Below, piece after piece: positions 46,380-58,221 of a DNA stretch of 64,000 bases. The stretch is from Sequoia sempervirens. Its lineage: Eukaryota > Streptophyta > Pinopsida > Cupressales > Cupressaceae. The notes under the pieces were generated by a model, which made no database searches, was not told the origin of the DNA, and worked only from the letters and a program-made list of their open reading frames with translations. Within the stretch, counting starts at the first letter, position 1. The number at the start of each line of letters is the position of its first letter. The stretch is from assembly GCA_007258455.2 (NCBI GenBank), contig VDFB02321310.1, positions 37,091-101,090 of the forward strand. Direction: 5' to 3'. The translations under genes and the position numbers were made by a program.

Positions 46380-48852
46380 AAGACCAATAATTTAACCAAT
46401 TTCTATCACGAATTTTGTTCGTTTTGCATTTTTGTAGGAAACAGTGATGCCCAAATCAATTACAGCGACGCACTTTGTAGGGTGTCGCCATATAGCGACA
46501 TATCTCAATCTAAAACAACGCCTATTAAATGCACTGACACTGATTTAAATATGGCGACGCAAAAATAATATAGAGGTATCAAAGATTTTCAAACGACAAT
46601 GCCAAATCAAATTGTGACGCTATCGTTCTCTCTGGTTTTTTCTGCAAAGCGATGCCCTTACTCAACAGAGTGACATCCTTATTCACTAGAGTGATGCTAT
46701 TGCAAATAGTGACGCCCAATTTGGGTAAGAAGATTAACGATCATTTTTTCAACATGTGCTTTAATTTTCTCAATTTGTTAGATTACTAAGTTCACTTGTA
46801 ACATTGTTCTAGTTGTTAGACTAACAAGGTTTTGTAGGTTGGATGACATGGAGTTAAAGTGAAGAAAGCATTCTCATCTTAAAATTTTGTGATTGTAACA
46901 AGGGTTTGACACTTTGGGACAATTATAACCCAATTTCTTATGCTTTTTACTTTTGCTTTAATACCTCACTAAATTTCATTTAGGTTTAAAATGAATGCAC
47001 AAACAGGACTAAAATTGAACCCTCATCTCATCATTATTTTTTAGGTTTAAAATTGAACAAGGAAACTTAACATTTCATTTGGTGTTTAAAATCAACTCAT
47101 CATTGCTTTGATATGTTAAAATTTATGAATGTTTGTTGTGTTTTGATTTACAACATTGTTATTGGATGCATATACAATTCTCTTGTGCCACTCGACGATG
47201 TTGAGAAACAAAAACATTCCTTAACACTTTGCAAAATCACCTACATCTTTCATTTCAGATTAAAAATGAACCCCAAGGTGCGAGTGTAGGGAAAAGGCGT
47301 GGTGTGTGTTCTCTCCTTTTTTCATGCAAACTGGGATGATTGAACTACAAATGTACTTCATTGCTATTTTTTATCTTTAGAGGGCCTGCCTCCTCACTTC
47401 AAAAGGAGGGAACGACCCAAGCAATAATGAGCAAAAGCCAAGCTCTTCTGAACCGCTATATAAATGTGTGGTATGTGATAGCTCTCCCCTAGTATCTTTA
47501 TGATGTGAAAATACTTGTTCTAAGGGTTGCCTCTCTCGAGAGTTTTTCATCGTATTCCTTGAATAAGAAGCCCTTATTATGAACCATTTTTTAGAAACCA
47601 AAATCCTTAATTCTTGTTGGTGCAAGAATGGTCATTCTGAAGCTACCCCACATTTTTACTATTCATTGTTGAAACAGAAAAATCCTTAGGATCTTAGGAT
47701 CTTCAGGATTTTGAGATTTGGTGGTCCCGAGAAGTGGGTGTCGTGGAGGGGAGCCAATGTCTCCAAATCTCTAACTATTCACAATGTCTTATTGTTTGGA
47801 GAAATCTAAGTGGGGACTCAACAATTATGGCCATTTCAAACCTAGGATTGTAAAAATGATTGTGAGTCAGTTTAATACATTGCTTGGTTCCAAAACATTA
47901 CAAACAAACCTTCATTATCTTCCTCAAAAATTTAAACCCTTTGGTCTAAGTATGGATACCTTTTGAAATAGCCTTGATATTAATGCTTGTCCTAAGGATT
48001 TATATCCTTAGAGATTTCTAAATATATTTACTTATATCTCAATCCATACTTCCAAAAGTCAACATAAGAAACTATGGCTTCAACCTCATAATTTTCACAA
48101 AATGGACATTGTGGAATCTATGATTTTTTTGACATAGACATTTAGTTTGAAAACATAATCAAGACAAGTGTTTGTGCTAAAATAAACTCATTTAAGCAAG
48201 ATAACTTAACAAGCTAAATCCCACATCACCATTTGGAGACCGATCGCTCTCGTTTAATAACCAAACCTTACACCTGCTATCATATAAGGAAAACATTACA
48301 AATGTCATTGAGTCCAAAACCACTGAGTTATATTGTCCAAATAATTGAGTTCCATTATCCAAAGTCATTGAATTCTATTGTCAAAATCATTGGGTCCTAT
48401 TTCTAAAATCATTTGAGTCCTTAGGGTTTGATCACTTTAGAGGTATATCATGTTTCTCACTACCTTGGTCTTGGAAAACAAAGGTTCACTCTAGGTAAAC
48501 ATTGGGTCAAACCCCTAACTTAGTTACTTTGTATGTGAAATGAATCCTTTTCCATGTATTTGGTTAAGTTAGTTCTCATATTTGAACTAGTTTATCTTGA
48601 ATTTCATGAGTCTACCCTAAAGATTTCCAAGTTCATAAACATCTGTTATCCAAACATCAAACAATCAAACTTAAAAGTGTCATCTAAAAACAATTGCACA
48701 TATAACTTCCTATATCATCCACCTTTTCATCCCTAATTACCATCATTGCTCCAAAAATACTTAGAGCATCTCTTCTACCTAGATTTGAGTCAACTAGAGA
48801 GTTCAAACATTACAAATCTCAGTATAACTCTCTTATAGGTGACCCAAAATTT
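46380..48852 (+). other. Element F leader with three repeat arrays
   Basis: No supported ORF. The part next to the PBS (46440-46735) has about eleven scattered copies of a motif like gYgacgcY. The stretch 46980-47280 has several ggtttaaaatgaac-like motifs. At about 48297-48425 there are four to five units of about 28 bp with tcattgagtcc. The GGGTGAGTAC hairpin of A-C is not evident. Confidence 0.6.
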
Positions 48853-51413
48853 ATGGAAAAGACAAGATCACAACACAAGAGAATTATGGAGAAAACCAAA
48901 GTCACATTCACCTCAAGTGATCCAAATCCCCAATAATTTGATCCAAGGATCCAATCTACCTCCTCAAAACAACCAAAAAATTTGTTGAGGTGTGAGGTAG
49001 AACATGTCACAAAAAACCCATTTGAACTTACTAAGGAAGAAATCATGGAGTACAAACAAGAACATCAAGCCTTAGAAAACATAACTCCAATTTCCCATCT
49101 TTTGTTGCACAACCTTTGACACTAGGGTTAACCCAATCTATGATTCAACCAAATCCATCCCTTGTGCCAAGTCAACCCTTAAAATGTAGTCTTTTAACTA
49201 GGCTAGGAACCAACCTTGGTCTCACTTCATGTCTAGGAACAAACACAACTTTGGGTATTCACAAAACGACCATTCCATTAACCACCAACCTTCCCCAAAA
49301 CACAAGTTGGACACCAACATTTTGGAAACTAGTTACATTCTATGACACCACAATAACCTTGAAATTTTGAGTGCAACCATCTTTATCCATCACCACAAAT
49401 ACCCCAAGTGTGCCTAATTTTACGCAAAGTAATGTAAACCAAGTGCCTCAAGTAGGAAAAAAAGGGAAAGTTAACACTTTCACACAAAATCAACCCTTGA
49501 CAAGTGGTTCCAACAATCCCATTGACACATCAAAACAAGTGGTTACCCAAGCTACTCAAGTCAATCCACCATCCACATCAAACCCATCTATCATCGACCA
49601 AAATCAAAACAACACTTTGATTACGAATCCCATCAACCAAGGTAATACCTTGATCTCACCTCAAATACAATAGGGGAACCCCCTACCCATCGGTCAAGGG
49701 AACCTTTTCAATCAATTACAAGGTCTAAATGTGTCATTACCAACACAATATCTAATGGAACCATCATATTTCCCCAAGGTCCCTCTCACCATACAAAATC
49801 AAATGGGACCTCAAACTTACATTCTTCCATCTCAATCCACTATCTTGCAAGGAATGTTAAACCAAGGGAACCCCTGACGTCTCATCAACAATCCACAACC
49901 CACTCAAAACATCAACAACCACAATCCATCATAGATGTCTCAACAACCAACTAATCCTACATTGAAAGCACAAGCCTTAGTTTTACATCAAGCACAACAG
50001 GATGATTAGCAAGCCATCCAACAACAACAACAAGCAACTTTAGTAGCATAGCAACAACATCAAGCCACCTTAGTAGCACAAAAATAACATCAAGTAGCCT
50101 TGGTAGCACAACAAAAACATCAAGTAGCCTTAGAAACACAACAACAACAACAAGCATCCTTATCAATGCAACAATAACAACAAGCTCAACAAGCCACCTT
50201 AGTAGCACAACAACAATAGCAAGTCTAGCAGGAAGCCTTAGTAGCATAGCAACAACAACAATCCCAACAAGCCACCTTAGCTACGCAAAAACAAGCTCAA
50301 CAACAACAAGCCCAACAACAAGCCTTATTAGCTCAACAATATGCTCAACAAAAACAACAATAACAAGGTTCCTACTATAATCTGCAACAGAACATCATCA
50401 ATACAAATTCATTATGAACATATACATAAACACCTCAATCACCTTCACAAAATCCCACACCACCATACACACCATAAAACACCTTATCATATCAATATCC
50501 CATGTACAACCCATCTTCCATCTCACAATACACAATGTATGTTCCTCAACCAAACCCGTAAGACGATCTAGCATCACAACTTAAGGCATTATCACAAGAA
50601 ATGTAGGATCTCCTGATTGGAAAGACCAAGAAGCCTCATAAATAGAACTTATGTCCATATCCATTCGATTGAAACATTGCAGTGGTACCATTCTCTCCTG
50701 GTTTTGAAATTCCCAAATTCAATAAATACAAAGGGATAGGAAGTCATGTGGATCATATCAAAGAGTTTAATGTCATATGTATGGAGGTCGCCTATCATGA
50801 GTCCTATTTGATGTGCCTCTTCCCATGAAGTTTAACGGGTCTTGCCATGGATTGGTTTTCTCAATTGCCTCTAGGTATCAAAACTTTCCAAGAAATCATT
50901 GAAAAATTCATAGATCACTTCTCCTTTAATCTTGAAATGGATGTGATCTTAGAAGAGTTGTACACTCTCAAACAAAACAAAGGAGAATCCTTTTCCAATT
51001 TCTTGCAATGATGGAGACAAGAGCTAGTAAGAGCAAGTGGGCCCTTCCCAATGAACAACAAGTGGGGATCACCATCACCAACCTAGATCTGGATCTATCA
51101 TTCCACTCGAAGATGCAGTGCAATACCTCTTATGATGAGCTTGTCCTTGGAGCCCTTAACATCGAGAGAGCCCTAATCTCATGGGGAAGGACACAAGTAT
51201 ATAGAGACAACCACCCATCCATTAGTTTTAACGATAAGACACACTATTGGGCCAAGAAAAAAAATGTTACTACTAATGGTGTTGTTGATGCAAAGGTGGT
51301 CTTAACAGCTCCTAGACAAGAAAACACCCAAACCATGAATACACAACAACCATACACATCATTGTCAAATAATCAAACAACAATCAATGCATCAAACACT
51401 CAACATGGACAAC
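48853..51413 (+). pseudogene. Element F gag, 5' and central parts
   Basis: An ATG at 48853 gives MEKTRSQHKRIMEK, like the gag start of C. A Thr/Pro/Asn-rich part follows, then a Gln tract (about 49930-50360). The core reads FEIPKFNKYKGIGSHVDHIKEF (about 50703-50770), WFSQLPLGIKTFQEI and LEELYTLKQNKGESF. After a frameshift near 51000 it continues as SKWALPNEQQVGI, LSFHSKMQC and HYWAKKKNV, up to the insertion of D at 51413. All blocks align in order with the gag of C. Stops are many. Particle formation would have been the role. Confidence 0.88.
51409..51413. repeat. Target site duplication of element D, left copy (ACAAC)
   Basis: Identical to 59471-59475. Without D and one copy, the gag frame of F continues at 59476 in the same phase. 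Confidence 0.85.
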
Positions 51414-52667
51414 TGTATAGGAGTAAATTTGCACCCCTTATGTAAATTCCCCTTTTGCCTCTCTCCACTTTAGAAGACCAAGTTCGCAGGATTAATTACA
51501 CCTAAGCCTTCTATTTTCATTCCACTTGGCGCCTATTTTGAGTGTCAGTGGGGGATTTTTTGTTGAGGATGCCTATGTGATGCGTAGATGTTCATGCAGC
51601 GCGCTTACATCCCTAGAAGATTCATGTAGCTGAACCTGCTGAGGCATTACACTTCTCATTGGTAGTCGACATGTAATGCCCCTTTCAGCCGACTGACCTG
51701 AATATGGCCATTTTCTTCATCTCTCCTTCAAATTCCCTCCTACATGCATTTCAACTTCTTCCAAGATTTTAGATTGGCTTCTTCACACTCTTGCACTCAC
51801 TTCTTGCATTCCCAAGCATTCTAGTAGCACTTTTACACTCCTTAGCAGCAACAACTTCACTCCATCACTTCAGTAGAGAAAGTTTGGGACAAAACCATTG
51901 TAGCAGAGGCTCGAGTACTCTCATTCTCTCCTCCATTAGCCTTGAGTGCTCTTGGTGGAGGTGGTAAGCTTCCCATTCCTCTCCTCTATTACTTGGTTGA
52001 GTAAGAACATCTATTGTTTTGTAGTGTTTTAGTGTTCTTCATTACATTAATTTCTTTATCATACTTGCTTTATTGGTTGTCCATGGAGGTGGAAACACCT
52101 AAATGGGGGTCTGACTAAGGCAGACCCCTATACAGCCACCCAACATTTTTCCAACTCTTTGTGTGTAGGTGGATGTGCTTTTGGAGAGCTTGCTGGAAAA
52201 TGAATTTCTTTATGAGATCATTCTTGCCACCCTAACTCTCACATTTTTACTTTATCATATTAGAGAATGTTTTGATTACTTAATAGCATCATTTTGGCCC
52301 TTTAGTGGTAGTTAGCTAGGTCATTAGCTTGTTTTCCTAGGTTTGACCTTGTCTCTTTAGTTATCTAGTCATACGAACACCAGCGCACTTGAGAGATGCC
52401 AGAGCATCGCACCCTCAACCCAAGACCACGCTTCCGTCGTTGGGAAGAGACCTTCCTAAGGCTTAGTGTTGAACCCAAAAATTGGCTCACCTATCCCCGT
52501 TTTGTATCTCACAAGGTCTGCAAAGTGATTGAAGGACCTTATAGTCCTCATCATTCTCATCCCGCACTTCCTAACTCCCCGTTAAGCTGACGTAAGTTAG
52601 GGCATCCTTCCGCTCTTGGCCCTTCATGACCTAGGGCCTTGAATGTGGCCCGTCCCTCTCTCTTACA
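51414..52667 (+). repeat. Element D 5' LTR
   Basis: 1254 bp, from TGTATAGGAG to ctctcttaca, collinear with 58222-59470 through many identical blocks (for example agaggctcgagWactctcattctc and acttgagagatgccag). No clear TATA box. Confidence 0.92.
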
Positions 52668-52670
52668 TTT

Positions 52671-52688
52671 TGGTGAACCCGATGTGAA
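52671..52688 (+). other. Element D primer binding site (tRNA-Trp type)
   Basis: It reads tggtgaacccgatgtgaa, three bases after the LTR end. It differs by one C to T at a CpG from the tRNA-Trp complement TGGTGAACCCGACGTGAA as I recall it. Confidence 0.8.
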
Positions 52689-52899
52689 CCATTTTGGGTT
52701 CCATTTTGCGATGCTGATAGTTCCTTTCCTCATATTCTAGGAGTGTTGGTGTGAGTGTTGTGAGGATGTCGCCTTACAACCCAACCTACGACCCCTAGTT
52801 GGCGTAGTTGGAAGGTTTTGAAGGTGTTGTATAACAAAACCTTAATTAGTTCACTGACTTATCCTTTAACCTTTAGGGACTCTGTGGAAGTATCATCTA

Positions 52900-54878
52900 G
52901 TGTGTGTAATGGCCTCTTTCGTGCATCAACCTATCCCCTCTGCGCAACCTATGGACAATAGTACTAGTATAACCTTCACTTCACATGACCTGTCGATGGC
53001 TTTTAATAGAGAACCATCTCCTCTCTATATCCCTGCATGGATCAATGGGAACATCGTAGCAGGTGTTCTCATTGATCCGACATCACAAGTAAACATAATA
53101 ACTGAGGAGATCATGTTGATTAACTTCTTACATAAAGATGGGTATGATGCACCTATGAGTACCATCTGTATAGATGATGGACTTTCCATGCCCCCTTTGG
53201 GTAGTATTTTCATGTCAATCTTGGTTGGACCTAAATCTATGAAACTCCTATTTGACATTATCCCTAGGTCTAATCTCTTTAGGGTGAAGTTGTGTATCCC
53301 TTGGTTGGTGGCTATGAATATGATATCCTTGGTCATGCATAAATGTTTAAAATTTATCCACAAGGGTTTTGTACATGTAATCCATGACACCAGTTATAAA
53401 CCACCAGTTGCTCGTGGTAGCTACTCCTTGGACTAGTCTTGGCCTATGATTGTTGGTCCTCTTCTACCTATGACAGACCTTCTACATCAAACAGATCAAA
53501 AATATAAGAAATGGCACCCAAGGCCAAAAGTGAGATACCCTCCATCACCTTATGCTGTTTCACATAAGGCCTACTTAAAAGTTGACAGTGATGCCACTAA
53601 GGCACATAAGAGGGAAGAAGAGAAGTGATCTCAAGATCCTCTTTCTTCCTCCTTCATTGGTTAGTTTGATGCTTCTTCTCGCTCTACTGTGGTACCATCA
53701 AATTATACTCTGCGTTTGCGAGAGAACTCTATGGTGCCCACTTGGAGAAAGCCTAAGCATCCTACATTCGAACTTCCTATTCTGCTGATGGAGCCTAGAC
53801 CCATTCGATATAATGGGAAGAAAGTCTCATGTCGAGAGTCCTCTTTGTCTTGACCTCTGCGGCCTCCTACCACCCCTGCTCCCAAAGTAGTGAATGGGAA
53901 GAGGCCCGTTGTCAAGGCTCTTGAGCTGACTCCCCCCACTGCTCCTCAACCTTTTCCTCCTGCTCCCATTTAGGAATTTGTTCCTCTGTCGGAGATGGCC
54001 GTAGTGGATGTTCCCATGGTTGAGCAAGAGCTTTATATTCCTTTGCAGCCTCTGGCCTCCAACTCAAAGATTCGTAGAAACCGCCTTGCACATGAGTGCA
54101 AGCATCAGTGAAAGGATCTCTTGGCTGAGCAGGCTGTGTCATAAAGGAAGGAAGAAGAGAGGACTGCCCCTGCTTCAGGGCCTCTTGCAGTGTCTTCCTC
54201 TCCCCTTCTACTTCTGTTCAGTCTAGTCCCACATTGCTTTCATCTTCCGTTGCGAGTACAAATGCACCTAACCCTAAGGGGGTACAGGTGTTCACTGCCC
54301 CTTTGGTGGAGCTGCCTTTGTTGATGTCTATTTTAGATATCTCACCTTTCCTGAAGCCCATGGATATGATTAATACCTCGGTTGTATCCACTGCGGTTTT
54401 TTCCTCCTCTTCATCCACACCTCTAGCCTCGTCTATGGGGAATTCATCTCCTTCAATGAAGAAAAAGGTGGAGTGTGGTCCTTCTAGTAGTAAAGGATGT
54501 AAGAGGAGCCCACCTTCTTCATAAGGTGGTCCCATGCTAACTTGTTCTGACCTAGTGACAAAACCAGTCCCAGCTTCCCCTGAGTTCATCACCGCTCCCA
54601 AGTCAATCAGTGAGCATAGCAGTGAATCTCAGGTGCAACCTACCCTATCCACTAAAGTTAAACATGACGCTCCTGTGGGGTGTATGTTTAACTCTGTGGA
54701 TAAAGTTCTGGCCTTGTCATCGATCTTCGCAAAATCGTTGACCCTATCTCCACAAGACCTCGGTGAAGAAGACCTTGCGGGGTCTTCTACCTTGGCCCTT
54801 GTTGCGGGAGGGTCAGACCCTCATCCTCTTAACATCCCACCACTGCAAGCTCATCCCCCTTCCCCTACAATGATCTAG
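52900..54878 (+). pseudogene. Element D ORF: degenerate protease-like domain plus Pro/Ser-rich region
   Basis: Residues 40-150 from 52900 resemble the protease of C: PAWINGNIVAGVLIDPTSQVNII in the place of the active-site loop (DPT instead of DGG or DSG) and FRVKLCIPWLVAMNMIS matching the second half with its PW motif. In the same frame, after stops, a basic segment (53446-53628) and a Pro-rich region (to about 54200) follow; a frameshift near 54205 leads to a Ser/Thr/Pro-rich end (54234-54878). Neither RT nor integrase follows. Whether the protease-like part was active in the ancestor is doubtful given the altered loop. The role of the Pro/Ser-rich part is unknown. Confidence 0.65.
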
Positions 54879-55249
54879 AATGGGAAGCGGACGACCTCTT
54901 GGTCGATCAGTGTTACGAGGAGGCCTCTTCTTGATCTTGTGTGTGTGTGTGTTTTGTGATGTGTTCCCCTATGCTCATGCTATGTGTGCCTACATGACCC
55001 TCTCACCCCTATTGGTTCTTGGATACAGACGTGGTTTTTGTGTCGTAAAACTTCCTCTAATTGTACCATCATTCTTCCATGTTTGTGCTTGATTTTTGAT
55101 AAATTAGGGACCATGCAAAGCGTTGGGGGCATTTAGGCTTCCCTCCCATGTTGACCCAATTTTTTAATTTTTACTTGTTCTTCTCGTGCATTCTTCACAT
55201 GGTCTAATATAGTAGGGGGTGGATGACAATTCATTTATAGTGTACTATT
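54879..55249 (+). other. Element D non-coding stretch after the ORF
   Basis: A short ORF (54880-55092) has no family resemblance. A (gt)n run lies near 54943-54955. I see nothing else. Confidence 0.4.
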
Positions 55250-56000
55250 ATTATAGGGTATGTGCAGGATGATGATGGGCCAAAAAGTAGCAATATGATG
55301 GGTATGTGGCTGACGACTATTTTTTTACCCAAAATTGATGAAATGAAAAAGGGTTTTTAAAGGAGATTCTCAGCTTTCCACCGATATAAATTATGCTTTG
55401 CTTTAAATTTAATAAGTAATTATTATTCATTTTCTATTCAAATTACGACTAAATTTCTAATTGATAGGCTGATTGAAAAACATCTATAGCTTTCAAACAG
55501 TATCATATTTTTTGAATCCAAAACATGCATCACATTCTATGTTTTGCATACTATAGGATTAAAAAAATAAAAATTGAATTTCATGAAGTTTTGACCAAGT
55601 TAAGGTGGTCGACATACAATTTTTTATATTTTTGAAAATTTGTAATAAAAATTCATAATTAATTATTTACTTGGAAAAAATTACAAAAAAATATGCATCA
55701 CATCAGGGCATGAGTCCTCTACTTATATATAAAATATTATAAAAAAATATTATCATTTTATTGTGGTTAGGGTGGTCAGACAAACACCTACTTCTTATTT
55801 TTTCCCTGAAATTTAAGTACCACTCCATTGAAATTTCAAATTTTTATCAAATAGATTTAAAAAACAAAAAACAAACCTAGTAGTTTAGAAACTACATTCA
55901 ATTTTCTACAGATTCTATTCTTACATATTTTTGAAATAATATAGATAACTTATTCAAATTTTTACGTCAAGTTTCCTGACTCTAATTTTTCTATTCTTAT
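55250..56000 (+). repeat. Element D module homologous to the leader of B
   Basis: It is the reverse complement of 33896-34110 joined to 18850-19248 (B, either side of C), so in sense orientation the two match. Identical stretches include aaaggagattctcagcttt and tattcattttctattcaaatta. A segment at about 55745-55900 is present only in D. Confidence 0.75.
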
Positions 56001-57570
56001 ATATTTATGAGTGGTTCTGACCTCAAAATAGCAGGCTTCCCCTATGTCTTTTGTTTGTTTTTTTCTCTTTTTCCTTCCCTTTATCTTTCACTTCTTTGCT
56101 TGAGTTGTTCCTCTCATGTGCGACAATGCCTTTCTTCAACACTTCGATTTTCAAAAAATGCATCCATTGCCAACGAATCTTTTCTTGAAAACCTTTGCAA
56201 ATCTTTCTTCAAAATTGCATTCTCAACTTGGAGCCCTAACAGAACATGTTTCCTTCATCATGGGTTCATAAAGAAAGGACTTGGAAACCTTCCTCTGAAG
56301 CGGGAACAACTTTGACCTTCCCCTCGCGTGGAGGCATATTCTTACTTTTGAATTCCTTGATGAAGTGAACATATTTCAAAAGGATCCCTTGATGATGGAT
56401 CAATTTGAGAAAGAAAATATCTTTGGGTGATCCCACAAAGCCGATTTACAATTTCTGGGAGATTCTGATTTTTGCTAAAATCATATATTTTTAGAAAATA
56501 CAATAATTTAAGCCTTGAAAAGTTTCATTTAAAGGATTCCAATTGAAGAGGGTTTGATCGAACCACTTTAGATCAAACACCCTCGGATAGAACCCTGCTA
56601 GTTTTAAACCATACCTATAACAAAGTCTCCTTTACACCTATCAACATGTTGATAAAAAACCACTTTTTATTTACTTTATGGGGGATAAAATGAATTCATT
56701 TAAAATTTACTTTTTGTAAGTATGTAGTCCTTATTATAATTTCCCCAAAAAGTATAATTTTAAATAAATTTAATTTTATTATCATATTTATTTTTTATTT
56801 CTTGTGAATGTAAGTTTTTCACTGAAAATCAAGCTCTTTGTTCTGCACATGTGGAAAAATAGAAGATTATAAAAAAAATTTGAAAAATATGAGTGCACTA
56901 GATATTGAAGTCCTTGATCCAACAAAAAAAAATTGAATTTCAATACATACAAAAAAAATTATGCGTTATACGGTCCGCCTGTGTCTTAGAAATTGTAATT
57001 GATTTGACTTCAAAACTTGATTAAGAAAAAAATATTCAATAAAACACTATGAAACCAATTGGAAGCACTAGATATCGTAGTTACAAATCAAATTTCGAAA
57101 AAATTAGAATTTATCCTTCATGGAAAAAAGGTTATGTTTTATACGGTGAGTGTCACTCCTTAAAAATGTTGTTTACTGAAAAAAACTAGTTTTCAAAGGA
57201 GATGGAAAAAGAAGTGCAATTTAATTCCAAGAATTTTGAAAAAAATATATTCAAAATCTACAGACAAAATTTCACAAATCACTAGTTTGCATCATGTTCA
57301 AATTCCTCACGGTTTAGCCGCTATAGGTGCCCGAAAGTGAAGATTTAGTTAGAAAAAATTATTTCACTATCCAATTTGGCCAAAAATTGTAAACCAGTAT
57401 TGTGGGATCACCTCTCCTTTCGAACTATGCGTCCCTTGAGTGGACCCCTTCTTCACAATGAGTTCCCAAGGGACCCCTTTGAAATTCTTCCAAATTGTTG
57501 ACAGTCTGTGTGACTGTCTGCCTACTCGCCTACATGGCCGCTTCCTAACTCTGTAGAGTCCTCTTTCTTA
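56001..57570 (+). other. Element D internal region with module shared with 42720-43880
   Basis: An ORF at 56007-56315 (102 codons) has no recognised family. From about 56455 to 57420 the sequence matches 42720-43880 in direct orientation, without the SINE of the latter. Confidence 0.6.
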
Positions 57571-58030
57571 GGTTTCCTCCATGTGAGAGATCTTGGGGGA
57601 TACCTCCCTATAGGTTTGAGAGCCTATAGGGCACTTCCTTTGAGCTTCCTCCATGCGATAGATCTTGGGGGTGGCTCCCTTATAGGTCTGCGGGTCTATA
57701 GGGCACTTTCTTAGGTTTCCTCCATGTGAGAGATCATGGGGGTTACCTTCCCTATAGGTCTGTGAGTTTCGAGGGCGATTCCTTGGGTATTCTTCATGTG
57801 AGACATCTTGGAGAATACCTTCCCTACAGGTCTGTGGGTCTATAGGATGCTTTCCTGGCTTCCTCCATGTGAGAGATCTTGGGGGACACTTCTCAGGTAT
57901 CCTCCATGTGAGAGTTCTTGGGGGACCCCTTCCTTGCAGGTCTGCGGGCCTATAAGGAACTTACTTCATGGGGATTCCTTCATGTGAGAGATCTTGGGGG
58001 TTGCCTCCTTGTAGGTCTGTGGGCCTGTGA
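57571..58030 (+). repeat. ~72-bp minisatellite next to the 3' LTR of D
   Basis: Seven degenerate units, each with ttcctccatgtgagagatcttggggg followed by a ccttccctataggtctgYgggtctataggg phrase, start near 57572, 57644, 57715, 57787, 57857, 57895 and 57971. Confidence 0.85.
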
Positions 58031-58206
58031 GATGCTTTATTTCTTCAGCTTCATAGTTCTGAGAAGCTATGGATTCCTTCATTTTCCCTGCACCTTTAGG
58101 TTCGTCAGATCACGGTCTACTTCCTCAACGGTTTAGGTTTACATTTCTAACTTTATTCATTCTTCGATTTACTTTACCGAAGCACTCATCAGTATTCATG
58201 CTCGCT

Positions 58207-58221
58207 AAAGTAGGGGAAAAA
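58207..58221 (+). other. Element D polypurine tract
   Basis: Reads aaagtaggggaaaaa directly before TGTATAGG. It is close to the CAAAGAGGGGAAAAA of A and B. Confidence 0.8.

Noticed and set aside
46440..46735. CRISPR-like array
   Set aside because: Short motif at irregular spacing, no constant repeat-spacer structure, and the DNA is plant.
49957..50247. Minus-strand Leu/Val-rich ORF resembling a membrane protein
   Set aside because: Complement of the CAA/GTA-rich Gln/Ala tract in the gag of F.
53025..53390. 121-codon minus-strand ORF
   Set aside because: Antisense of the protease-like ORF of D, no independent support.
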